In this document: positions 26,226 to 34,574 of the stretch, piece by piece
How positions within the stretch are numbered: position 1 is the first letter of the stretch
Layout: each line of letters opens with the position of its first letter
NCBI RefSeq assembly: GCF_023073315.1
Contig: NZ_JADPJH010000026.1
Coordinates: 245,669-309,668, forward strand
Reading direction: 5' to 3'
Length of the DNA: 64,000 nucleotides
DNA from: Bradyrhizobium sp. 1
GTDB taxonomy: Bacteria; Pseudomonadota; Alphaproteobacteria; Rhizobiales; Xanthobacteraceae
Notes under the pieces: generated by a model
What the model was told of the DNA's origin: nothing
What the model saw: the letters and a program-made list of their open reading frames with translations, nothing else
Database searches by the model: none
Translations under genes and position numbers: made by a program

Positions 26226-26915
26226 ATGCTGGCAATTTCAGACCTCCACGTCGCCTACGGCCAGAGCGAGGTGCTGCACGGGCTCAACGTCAAGGTCGCC
26301 GCGAACGAGATCGTGGCGATCATGGGCCGCAACGGCATGGGCAAGACCACGCTGATGAAGTCGCTGATGGGCATTTTGCCTACGAAAAGCGGCTCGGTGA
26401 CCATGGACGGCGCCGAGCTTGGTGCCTTGCCGAGCTACGATCGCGTGGCCAAGGGCCTCGCCTATGTACCGCAGGGCCGCATGATCTTCTCGACCATGAC
26501 GGTGAAGGAGAACATCGAGACTGGTCTGGTCGTCTCCGGCGGGACCGAGGTGCCGGCTGATATCTACGAATTGTTTCCGGTGCTGCTGGAGATGAAGGAC
26601 CGCCGCGGCGGCAATCTCTCCGGAGGTCAGCAGCAGCAGCTCGCGATTGCGCGCGCGCTCGCGACCAAGCCGAAAGTGCTGCTGCTGGACGAGCCGACCG
26701 AAGGTATCCAGCCGTCGATCATCAAGGAGATGGCGCGCACCCTGAAGCGCATCCGCGACGAAAAGGGGCTCTCGATCGTCGTGTCCGAGCAGGTCCTGAG
26801 TTTTGCGCTCGATATCGCCGACCGTGTGTTGGTGATCGAGAACGGCGAGATCGTGCGCGACGACCCGCGCGACGCCGTCGATGCCGCGCAGGTCTCGAAA
26901 TATCTGTCCGTCTAA
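26226..26915 (+). CDS. urtE: Urea/amide ABC transporter ATP-binding protein, UrtE type
   Basis: 229 aa LivF-type ATPase, ATG 26226. Walker A is GRNGMGKTTLMKSLMG, the signature LSGGQQQQLAIARAL and Walker B LLLDEPTEGIQPSIIKEM are the UrtE forms, and the switch loop is SIVVSEQVLSFA. The second nucleotide-binding subunit, paired with UrtD. fmdA begins 27 bases downstream, tying uptake to hydrolysis. Confidence 0.95.
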   Translation: MLAISDLHVAYGQSEVLHGLNVKVAANEIVAIMGRNGMGKTTLMKSLMGILPTKSGSVTMDGAELGALPSYDRVAKGLAYVPQGRMIFSTMTVKENIETGLVVSGGTEVPADIYELFPVLLEMKDRRGGNLSGGQQQQLAIARALATKPKVLLLDEPTEGIQPSIIKEMARTLKRIRDEKGLSIVVSEQVLSFALDIADRVLVIENGEIVRDDPRDAVDAAQVSKYLSV

Positions 26916-26942
26916 CCAACCGTGTAAAAGGGGAGCTTCTCG

Positions 26943-28172
26943 ATGCCAGAGACACTGATCAAGGTCGATCTCACCAAGTCGGCTTACGAAAATGACATGG
27001 TGCATAATCGCTGGCACCCCGACATCCCGATCGTGGCCTGGGTCAGTCCGGGCGACGACTTCATCATCGAGACCTATGACTGGACCGGCGGCTTCATCAA
27101 GAACAACGATTCCTCCGACGATGTGCGCGACATCGACCTCTCGATCGTGCATTTCCTGTCCGGTCCGATCGGCGTCAAAGGCGCCGAGCCCGGCGATCTG
27201 CTGGTCGTTGATCTTCTCGACGTCGGTCCGCTCAAGGAGAGCCTCTGGGGCTTCAACGGCTTCTTCTCCAAGCAGAATGGCGGCGGCTTCCTCACCGACC
27301 ATTTCCCGCTGGCGCAGAAGTCGATCTGGGACATCAAGGGCCTCTACACCTCGTCGCGTCACATTCCCGGCGTCAACTTCGCCGGCCTGATCCATCCCGG
27401 CCTGATCGGCTGTCTGCCCGATCCGAAGATGCTGGACACCTGGAACAAGCGCGAGGCCGAGCTGATCGCGACCAACCCGACCCGCGTGCCCGGCTTGGCC
27501 AATCCGCCGTTCGCGCCGACCTCTCATGGCGGCCGCGCCAAGGGCGACGTCAAGGACAAGATCGGTGCGGAAGGCGCGCGCACCGTGCCGCCGCGCGAGC
27601 ATGGCGGCAATTGCGACATCAAGGATCTCTCGCGCGGCTCGAAGATCTACTTCCCGGTCTATGTGCCCGGCGCCGGTCTCTCGATGGGCGATCTGCACTT
27701 CAGTCAGGGCGACGGCGAAATCACCTTCTGCGGTGCGATCGAGATGGCCGGCTGGCTGCATCTGAAGGTCGAGGTCATCAAGGACGGCATGGCCAAGTAC
27801 GGCGTCAAGAATCCGATCTTCAAACCGTCGCCGATCACGCCGAACTACAAGGACTATCTGATCTTCGAAGGCATCTCGGTCGACGAGCAGGGCAAGCAGC
27901 ACTATCTCGACGTCACCATCGCCTATCGCCAAGCCTGCCTGAATGCGATCGAGTACCTCAAGAAGTTCGGCTACTCCGGCGCCCAGGCCTATTCGATCCT
28001 CGGCACCGCGCCGGTTCAGGGCCACATCTCCGGCGTGGTCGACGTGCCCAACGCCTGCGCCACACTGTGGCTGCCGACGGAGATTTTCGACTTCGACGTG
28101 ATGCCGTCGGCGGCAGGGCCCATCAAGCACATCACCGGCGATATCCAGATGCCGATCTCGCCGGACAAATGA
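26943..28172 (+). CDS. fmdA: Formamidase
   Basis: Hydrolyses formamide (and related small amides) to ammonia and formate. 409 aa from ATG 26943 with AAGGGGAG upstream. It belongs to the acetamidase/formamidase family, unrelated to AmiE: MPETLIKVDLTKSAYENDMVHNRWHPDIP, the KGAEPGDLLVVDLLDV and HGGNCDIKDLSRGSKIYFPVYVPGAGLSMGDLHFSQGDGE blocks, and a C-terminal VDVPNACATLWLPTEIFDFD. The conserved His and Asp residues in the GGNCD and GDLH/GDGE blocks are the metal/active-site region. The length matches the family. It acts on substrate delivered by the upstream transporter. Confidence 0.95.
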   Translation: MPETLIKVDLTKSAYENDMVHNRWHPDIPIVAWVSPGDDFIIETYDWTGGFIKNNDSSDDVRDIDLSIVHFLSGPIGVKGAEPGDLLVVDLLDVGPLKESLWGFNGFFSKQNGGGFLTDHFPLAQKSIWDIKGLYTSSRHIPGVNFAGLIHPGLIGCLPDPKMLDTWNKREAELIATNPTRVPGLANPPFAPTSHGGRAKGDVKDKIGAEGARTVPPREHGGNCDIKDLSRGSKIYFPVYVPGAGLSMGDLHFSQGDGEITFCGAIEMAGWLHLKVEVIKDGMAKYGVKNPIFKPSPITPNYKDYLIFEGISVDEQGKQHYLDVTIAYRQACLNAIEYLKKFGYSGAQAYSILGTAPVQGHISGVVDVPNACATLWLPTEIFDFDVMPSAAGPIKHITGDIQMPISPDK

Positions 28173-28179
28173 CACTGCA

Positions 28180-28220
28180 CTCCCTCTCCCCGTTCTTACG
28201 GGGAGAGGGTTGGGGTGAGA
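28180..28220. repeat. Short palindromic repeat between fmdA and fmdB
   Basis: CTCTCCCCG, TTCTTA loop, CGGGGAGAG, followed by GGTTGGGGTGAG. It is the same half-element seen truncated at the right window edge (63960-64000). Confidence 0.8.
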
Positions 28221-28243
28221 TAGCGGTGAGGAAGGGATACAAG

Positions 28244-28621
28244 ATGCCGGTCTATGAATATCTCTGTGACGATTGCGGTCCATTCAAGGATCTACGCCCG
28301 ATGGCGGAATGCGACGATCCGCAAAACTGCCCGCACTGCGAGACGATGGCGCCGCGCGTCATCCTGACCGCGCCGAATTTCTTGTGCATGCCGGCGGAGA
28401 AGCGAAAAGCTCACGCCGTCAACGAGCGCAGCACGCACGCGCCGCAGACGCTCGCGCAGTATAAGGCCTCTCACGGCCCGGGCTGTGGCTGTTGTTCGAC
28501 GGGCAAGTCCGTGAAGGACAAGGGCTCGTCCGACAGGAAGAAGCCGGCGCGGCTGGTGACCAAGACCAGGAGCGGCGCCAAGGGTTTTCCCACTGCGCGA
28601 CCCTGGATGATCAGCCACTAA
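28244..28621 (+). CDS. fmdB: FmdB-type zinc ribbon protein
   Basis: 125 aa from ATG 28244 (MPVYEYLCDDCG). The N-terminal 40 residues form a rubredoxin-like zinc ribbon with CDDC and CPHC knuckles, as in the FmdB regulatory protein family found beside formamidase genes. It is longer than minimal members: a second Cys group (GCGCCS, around residue 83) and a very basic tail follow. Role in the family is poorly defined; a regulatory or metal/folding role for the amidases is an inference from its place in the operon. The frame extends far upstream opposite phase to fmdA, which I treat as chance. Confidence 0.88.
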   Translation: MPVYEYLCDDCGPFKDLRPMAECDDPQNCPHCETMAPRVILTAPNFLCMPAEKRKAHAVNERSTHAPQTLAQYKASHGPGCGCCSTGKSVKDKGSSDRKKPARLVTKTRSGAKGFPTARPWMISH

Positions 28622-28676
28622 CGCGGTCGCTCGATTGGCGGCAACCTCAAACGAATAAAAGACAGGAGCGCTCAAC

Positions 28677-29717
28677 ATGCTTCACGGTGACATCTCCAGC
28701 AGCAACGACACCGTCGGCGTCGCGGTGGTCAATTACAAAATGCCTCGCCTGCACACCAAGGCCGAGGTGCTCGATAACGCCCGCAAAATCGCCGACATGG
28801 TGGTTGGCATGAAGACCGGCCTGCCCGGCATGGATCTCGTGATCTTCCCGGAATACTCCACCCAGGGCATCATGTACGACTCCAAGGAGATGTACGAGAC
28901 AGCCTGTGCGGTGCCCGGTGAAGAGACCGCAATTTTTGCCGAGGCTTGCCGCAAGGCCAAGGTGTGGGGCGTGTTCTCGCTGACCGGCGAGCGCCACGAG
29001 GAGCATCCGAACAAGGCGCCCTACAACACCCTGATCCTGATGAACGACCAGGGTGAGATCGTGCAGAAATATCGCAAGATCATGCCGTGGGTGCCGATCG
29101 AAGGCTGGTATCCCGGCAATTGCACCTACGTTTCCGACGGCCCGAAAGGCATGAAGGTCAGCCTGATCATCTGCGACGACGGCAATTTTCCGGAGATCTG
29201 GCGCGATTGCGCCATGAAGGGCGCCGAGCTGATCGTGCGCTGCCAGGGCTACATGTATCCGGCCAAGGAACAGCAGATCATGATCTCCAAGGCGATGGCG
29301 TGGGCCAACAACGTCTATGTCGCGGTCGCCAATGCCGCCGGCTTCGACGGCGTCTATTCCTATTTCGGTCACTCCGCGATCATCGGCTTCGATGGCCGCA
29401 CGCTCGGCGAATGCGGCGAGGAGGATTACGGCATCCAATACGCCCAGCTGTCGAAGCATCTGATCCGTGATGCGCGCCGCAACGGCCAGTCGCAGAACCA
29501 TCTCTACAAGCTGGTCCACCGCGGCTACACCGGCATGATCAATTCCGGCGAAAGCCCGCGCGGCGTCGCGGCGTGCCCGTATGATTTCTACAAGAACTGG
29601 ATCGCTGATCCCGAAGGCACGCGCGACATGGTCGAGGCGATGACCCGCTCGACGCCGGGGACCGCCGAGTGCCCGATCGACGGCATCCCGAACGAGGCCG
29701 CAGCCAGCAATTACTGA
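28677..29717 (+). CDS. amiE: Aliphatic amidase
   Basis: Nitrilase-superfamily enzyme that hydrolyses short aliphatic amides (acetamide, propionamide) to acid and ammonia. 346 aa from ATG 28677 with ACAGGAG upstream. The start MLHGDISSSNDTVGVAVVNYK is nearly that of Pseudomonas AmiE. The Glu-Lys-Cys triad is visible: Glu59 in FPEYSTQG, Lys in KYRKIMPW, Cys in IICDDGNFPE. The AmiE-type C-terminal region and length separate it from AmiF formamidase. Last gene of the transport-amidase operon; with fmdA it widens the range of amides used as nitrogen source. Confidence 0.96.
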   Translation: MLHGDISSSNDTVGVAVVNYKMPRLHTKAEVLDNARKIADMVVGMKTGLPGMDLVIFPEYSTQGIMYDSKEMYETACAVPGEETAIFAEACRKAKVWGVFSLTGERHEEHPNKAPYNTLILMNDQGEIVQKYRKIMPWVPIEGWYPGNCTYVSDGPKGMKVSLIICDDGNFPEIWRDCAMKGAELIVRCQGYMYPAKEQQIMISKAMAWANNVYVAVANAAGFDGVYSYFGHSAIIGFDGRTLGECGEEDYGIQYAQLSKHLIRDARRNGQSQNHLYKLVHRGYTGMINSGESPRGVAACPYDFYKNWIADPEGTRDMVEAMTRSTPGTAECPIDGIPNEAAASNY

Positions 29718-29931
29718 GGCACGGGCCTCCTGATCGCATTGGACAGAATCGTGCTCTGGTTGCGGAGGCGCCGGACAAGCGTTGCGCGAGTGCAACACCC
29801 GCCCTGAAAGTTCCCGTTTTCCGGGCAACACGGCAAGATTCCGAAACATGCCCGCAAAACTACGCAATGCTGCGTGCTAACCATCGCCCGGTGGCGCCGC
29901 AGAGCGTCCAAGGGAATGGGGTTGGTGGGGC

Positions 29932-32900
29932 GTGCGTTTACGATTGACCGAGCTTCGCCCGGGTTGGCTAGGGGCGACTTCCGTCGCGACCGTGTCAGCG
30001 GTCGTTCTCCTGGTCGCCCCCCCAGTGTTGGCGCAGGACGCGACCTGGGTTGGCGGCACCCCGAGTGCAGCAAGCAGCAACTACATCGCATTCCAGAACT
30101 GGACCCCATCCGGGGCGCCGACCGGAACCGCCACATTCGGCGCTTCCGCGAATACCAATATTACACTCTCGACGGTGTCGAACCTGGATGGCTGGACGTT
30201 CTCCGCGGTGGCGTCCAACTACACCATTACGACGGATATCGTTGGCGCGCTGTTTTTCAATGGCGCAGGTATCTCCGTCAATGGCGGGAGCATCGACCTC
30301 ATCAACGGTGGGAGTGTGCAGTTCAACAACTCAAGCACCGCGGGGGCGGCCACCATCTCGAACAACTTTTCGCTTCTGTTTTACAACACAAGTACTGCGG
30401 GTAGCGCTAACATAATCACCACGCACTCCGTGGAGTTCTTCAACAACAGTTCCCCTGACGGCTCCGCCATCACCGGCGTAGGTCCGCTGGCTAACGTCCA
30501 CTTCGAGTACACGTCTGGGACTGGCAATGATCACAAGCTGACCGTCGGCTCGATTGCTGGAAGCGGCACATTCATGCTTGGTCAGAATCAACTGACCGTC
30601 GGCAGCAATAACCTCTCAACGGCGGTTGACGGTGTCGTTTCTGATGGCGTCGGTTTCACCGGCGGCTCGCTGGTCAAGATCGGTACAGGCACGTTGACGC
30701 TAACCGGCGCCAACACCTACACAGGAGGCACCACGATCTCCGACGGCATCCTGCAGGTCGGTAACAACAGCGCGGTCGGCACCGGAACGGTGACGCTGGA
30801 TGGCGGCCTGTTTCAGACCGATGGCACCGCCGACCTGACCATCGCCAACAATTTCAAGATCAACAACACGCCGGCCGGCGGCGCGATCGACGCCAACGGC
30901 GTCTCGCTGACCATCGCCGGCAACATCAGCGACGGTAACGGTCCCGGCAAGCTGACGGTGCTGGATGGCACGTTCAGTGGGGTCGGCGTCGTCACGCTGC
31001 TCGGCGCCAACACCTACACCGGCGGCACGCTCATCTGCTCTTGCGGCAGCCTAGTGCTCGGCGATTCCACCCACACGGCCTCGATCATAGGCCACGTCAC
31101 CAATGAAGGGCGCCTTGCCTTCGTCAACGCCGATACGTCGGGCATCACGACGTTGACTAATGATGGTGGCTTCACCACGTTCATGAATACGACGACCGCC
31201 GGCACGATGACCATCACCAACAAGAATGTCGGTGCAGTTGTGTTCCTGGATGCGAGCAGTGCCGGCAACGCCACGATCAAGAACCAGGGTGGCAGCGTCA
31301 TGCTGTTCGGTACCAATGGCGGCACCGACACCGCGACCGCCGGCAATGCCAATATCGACAACAATAGTGCGAGCACAATCTTTGCCGCGTCGACAAATGC
31401 CGGTACCGCCACCATCACCAACCGCAATGGCGGCGGAACCGTGTTCATCGACCAGTCGTCGGCATCAGGTGCAAACATCACCAACACCGGCGGAATTACC
31501 TCATTCGGGCAGCCGTTCGGTACGGACGCGCCGACCGCCGGCAATGCCTTCATCACCAACAACAATGGCGGCGAAACCGACTTCAACGCCTTCGCCACCG
31601 CGGGCAGCGCGGTCATCACCACCAATGCTGGCGGCGCGACGTACTTCTTCGACAATTCGACCGGCGGCACCGCGCAGTTCATCACCACGGGCACCGGCTT
31701 TGTCGATTTCTCCCCTGGCCTGGGGCCGAACGGTGACGGCCGTATTCCCGTGGGCTCGGTTGCGGGCTCCGGCTTCTATTACATTGGCGCCGGCAACACG
31801 CTGGTGATCGGCGGCAACAATCTGTCGACGATGGTCAGCGGCGTGATCGCGGACACCAATCCGTGCGGCTGCGGTGGGCCCGGCCCGGGTAACCTCGAGA
31901 AGGACGGGGCAGGCACACTGGCTCTGTCCGGCGTCAACACCTATACCGGCAGCACGACCGTCAATGGCGGTATCCTGCAGGTTGATGGCTCGATCGCATC
32001 TTCGAGCCTGACCACTGTGAATGCCGGCGGTGCGCTGACGGGCGTCGGCACCGTCGGCAACACCGTGATCGCGAATGGCGGTATCTTCCTGCCAGGCAAC
32101 GGTACGCCGGGCGCGTCGATGACGGTTGCCGGCAATCTCGCCTTCCAGTCCGGCGCGCTTTATCTTGTCAGCATAAACTCGACCACCTCGAGCTTCACCA
32201 ACGTGACCGGCAGCGCGACGCTCAATGGCTCGGTCGGCGTCAGCGTGGCGGCCGGCACGACGCTGGCCAAGCAATATACGATCCTCACCACGACGAGCGG
32301 CCGCAGCGGCACGTTCAGCGGCGTCGACACGGTCGGTGCATCGGGAGCGACAGCCACCCTCAGCTACGATGGCAACAACGTCCATCTGAATTTCGCGTTG
32401 GATTACGGCGCCAAGGGCAATCTCAACGCCAACCAGGCCAATGTCGCCAATACGCTGACGAACTTCTTCAATGCCAATGGTGGCATCAACGCCGCCTTTG
32501 CGAACCTCTCGCCGTCCGGCCTGACGCAGGCCTCCGGCGAATCCGCGACGGGATCGCAGCAGACGACGTTCAATGCGATGAACCTGTTCATCAGCCTGCT
32601 CACCGACGTGTTCGGCTCGGGGCGCAGTGGCACGCCTGGTGCGACGCCGTATGCCGACGACACCAGCGCGACTGCCTATGCCGCGACCGGCAAGCGACCA
32701 AGCGACGCCTTCGCTTCGGTCTACCGCAAGGCGCCCCCGCCGGCGTTCGAGCAGCGCTGGGACGTGTGGGCAGCCGGCTTTGGCGGCTCGCAGACGACCG
32801 ACGGGAATGCTGCGCTTGGCTCGAACAACACCAGCAGCAGCGTCTATGGCACTGCCGTCGGTCTCGACTATCGCTTCTCGCCGTCGACAATCGCCGGTTT

Positions 32901-33591
32901 CGCGCTGGCCGGAGGCGGCACCGGCTTCAACGTCAACGGGCTCGGCTGGGGCCGTTCGGACCTGTTCCAGGCCGGCGCCTTCGTGCGCCATACGATCGGC
33001 CCGGCCTACATCACGGCCGCACTGGCCTATGGCTGGCAGGACGTCACCACCAACCGCATCGTCACGGCCGCCGGCGTCGATCAGTTGCGCGCGCAATTCA
33101 ACGCCAACGCCTTCTCGGGCCGTGTCGAGGGCGGCTACCGCTATGCCACGCAATGGATCGGCCTGACGCCCTATGCGGCGCTCCAGGCCACCATGTTCAG
33201 CCTTCCGAACTATTCGGAGTTCGCGGTGGTCGGCAGCAACAATTTTGCGCTCAACTATGCCGCCAAGGACGTCACCAGCACGCGCACCGAGCTCGGCCTG
33301 CGCGCGGACAGGTCGTTCGCCGCCGCCGGCGGCCTGATGACCCTGCGCGGTCGCCTCGCCTGGGCGCATGACTTCAATCCTGATCGCACCGTCGGCGCCG
33401 TGTTCCAGGCGCTGCCGGGCGCAGCCTTCGTCGTCAACGGTGCCGCACAGTCGCGCGATTCAGCGCTGACCACGGCGGCGGTGCAGGTGAACTGGATGAA
33501 CGGCTGGTCAGCGTCGGCGACCTTCGAGGGTGAATTCTCGAACGTCACCCGCTCCTACGCCGGCAAGGGCGTCGTGCGCTACGCGTGGTAA
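29932..33591 (+). CDS. Large autotransporter (type Va) with PATR repeats
   Basis: 1219 aa from GTG 29932 with a GGTTGGTGGGG stretch upstream. A signal peptide lies at about 1-34 (AVVLLVAPPVLAQ). The passenger is Gly/Thr/Asn-rich beta-helix sequence. Three passenger-associated repeats of the type GTLTLTGANTYTGGTTISDG occur, plus about eight imperfect 20-25-residue units around 'ITNNNGG.T.F...TAG.A' between about residues 390 and 590. The C-terminal 280 residues form the outer-membrane beta-barrel (DVWAAGFGG onward), ending in the aromatic YAW terminus. Two CxC pairs (LICSCGS, NPCGCGG) are odd for a passenger. It is probably surface-displayed; adhesive function is a guess. Confidence 0.9.
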   Translation: MRLRLTELRPGWLGATSVATVSAVVLLVAPPVLAQDATWVGGTPSAASSNYIAFQNWTPSGAPTGTATFGASANTNITLSTVSNLDGWTFSAVASNYTITTDIVGALFFNGAGISVNGGSIDLINGGSVQFNNSSTAGAATISNNFSLLFYNTSTAGSANIITTHSVEFFNNSSPDGSAITGVGPLANVHFEYTSGTGNDHKLTVGSIAGSGTFMLGQNQLTVGSNNLSTAVDGVVSDGVGFTGGSLVKIGTGTLTLTGANTYTGGTTISDGILQVGNNSAVGTGTVTLDGGLFQTDGTADLTIANNFKINNTPAGGAIDANGVSLTIAGNISDGNGPGKLTVLDGTFSGVGVVTLLGANTYTGGTLICSCGSLVLGDSTHTASIIGHVTNEGRLAFVNADTSGITTLTNDGGFTTFMNTTTAGTMTITNKNVGAVVFLDASSAGNATIKNQGGSVMLFGTNGGTDTATAGNANIDNNSASTIFAASTNAGTATITNRNGGGTVFIDQSSASGANITNTGGITSFGQPFGTDAPTAGNAFITNNNGGETDFNAFATAGSAVITTNAGGATYFFDNSTGGTAQFITTGTGFVDFSPGLGPNGDGRIPVGSVAGSGFYYIGAGNTLVIGGNNLSTMVSGVIADTNPCGCGGPGPGNLEKDGAGTLALSGVNTYTGSTTVNGGILQVDGSIASSSLTTVNAGGALTGVGTVGNTVIANGGIFLPGNGTPGASMTVAGNLAFQSGALYLVSINSTTSSFTNVTGSATLNGSVGVSVAAGTTLAKQYTILTTTSGRSGTFSGVDTVGASGATATLSYDGNNVHLNFALDYGAKGNLNANQANVANTLTNFFNANGGINAAFANLSPSGLTQASGESATGSQQTTFNAMNLFISLLTDVFGSGRSGTPGATPYADDTSATAYAATGKRPSDAFASVYRKAPPPAFEQRWDVWAAGFGGSQTTDGNAALGSNNTSSSVYGTAVGLDYRFSPSTIAGFALAGGGTGFNVNGLGWGRSDLFQAGAFVRHTIGPAYITAALAYGWQDVTTNRIVTAAGVDQLRAQFNANAFSGRVEGGYRYATQWIGLTPYAALQATMFSLPNYSEFAVVGSNNFALNYAAKDVTSTRTELGLRADRSFAAAGGLMTLRGRLAWAHDFNPDRTVGAVFQALPGAAFVVNGAAQSRDSALTTAAVQVNWMNGWSASATFEGEFSNVTRSYAGKGVVRYAW

Positions 33592-33594
33592 GCT

Positions 33595-34425
33595 CTATCG
33601 CTTCTGCTGTGGCGGTTTGCGCGGCGGGCGAGGGGCGGCGGCGGGCGCGGGCGTTCCGCTCATCTTGTTGGCGGCCTCGCTGAGGTCGAGCAGGGTGCGA
33701 CGGCCGTCTTCGAGATAGCTCGCCGATTTCCTCTTCATGGTATCGGCAAGCTCGTGCAGCCCCTTGATCTTCTCGAACAGCTCGTCGGCCTTGCCGTCGA
33801 CGAAGCCGGGCATCACGCTTTCGATCTTGGTGACTGCCTTGTCGAAGCCGGCGAAGGCGGTGTCGACCTTGGCCATGACGGAATCGATTTCGCCGCCCTT
33901 GCTCCTGAGATCTGCGGTGTAGTTCTCGAACGTGCGTAGACCCTCCTTGATCGCCGGGGCGTTGCTGACGATCGTGCGGTCGACGCTGTGCAGCGTGTCG
34001 ACGATCGACTCGGCATCGCTGAGATCGGCGGTCAACACGGGGACGCCGTCGGCATCGAGCGGCACCGGAGGCGCGGACGGCGCGCCGCCGATCAGCGAGA
34101 CCGCGGCAACGCCGGTGAGGCCCTGGAACTCGATGCCCGCCACGGTGTCCTTGCGGATCGGCGCGGCGTTATCGAGCGACACCAGCGCCACAACCTTGCG
34201 CGGATTGTCCAGCTTGATTGACAGGATCTGGCCCGCCGGCACGCCATCGAAATTGACCGGCCCGCCGCGTCGCAGTCCGCTGGCGGAACCGCCTTCGAAC
34301 ACCACGCGCAACTGGCTGCGGCTCTGGGCGGTGCGCCATTTCTGCACGCCGAGCAAGCCGCCGAACGCCACGGCAATCACCGCCAGCGTCGCCGTTCCGA
34401 TCACAAGATTGCTCGCGCGTGCCAT
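33595..34425 (-). CDS. MCE/MlaD-family membrane-anchored protein
   Basis: 276 aa from ATG 34425; the upstream frame extension lacks similarity. One N-terminal membrane helix (NLVIGTATLAVIAVAFGGLLG) is followed by an MCE domain (about 38-120: VVFEGGSASGLRRGGPVNFDGVPAGQI, IEFQGLTGVAAVSLIGG) and a long helical region (about 130-250). A Pro-rich tail closes the chain. Such proteins bind lipids in the periplasm and work with MlaE/MlaF-type permease and ATPase; those genes are not adjacent, so its partners lie elsewhere. Convergent with the autotransporter, 3 bases apart. Confidence 0.88.
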   Translation of the reverse strand: MARASNLVIGTATLAVIAVAFGGLLGVQKWRTAQSRSQLRVVFEGGSASGLRRGGPVNFDGVPAGQILSIKLDNPRKVVALVSLDNAAPIRKDTVAGIEFQGLTGVAAVSLIGGAPSAPPVPLDADGVPVLTADLSDAESIVDTLHSVDRTIVSNAPAIKEGLRTFENYTADLRSKGGEIDSVMAKVDTAFAGFDKAVTKIESVMPGFVDGKADELFEKIKGLHELADTMKRKSASYLEDGRRTLLDLSEAANKMSGTPAPAAAPRPPRKPPQQKR

Positions 34426-34475
34426 CAGGTGCGATTCTACGGCCAAAGCGGGGAAGTTGGAAGAAGGTCGCAATG

Positions 34476-34569
34476 GTACGCAGGGCGGGTTAGCGAAGCG
34501 TAACCCGCCACGGTCTAGCGCGAGCATTGGGTCGAATTGGCGGATTACGCTGCGCTAATGCGCCCTGCG
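34476..34569. repeat. Palindromic repeat (GGCGGGTTA-CGAAGCG-TAACCCGCC family)
   Basis: Two hairpins in tandem: GGCGGGTTAGCG/CGTAACCCGCC near 34484-34509 and a related GGCGGATTACGC/GCGCTAATGCGCC near 34539-34564. Typical non-coding interspersed repeat lying between two minus-strand genes. Confidence 0.75.
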
Positions 34570-34574
34570 CGACA

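Noticed and set aside
26238..28283. Minus-strand open frame of about 680 codons opposite urtE/fmdA
   Set aside because: It spans two real plus-strand genes and the gap between them, and shows no recognisable domain; typical antisense shadow.
31130..31690. Periodic repeats suggestive of a tandem DNA array or CRISPR
   Set aside because: The period is at the protein level (about 20-25 residues, imperfect) in the autotransporter beta-helix; there are no identical DNA repeats with unique spacers.
31501..33369. Minus-strand open frame of about 620 codons opposite the autotransporter
   Set aside because: The plus strand encodes a passenger with PATR repeats and a C-terminal barrel; the antisense frame is compositional.
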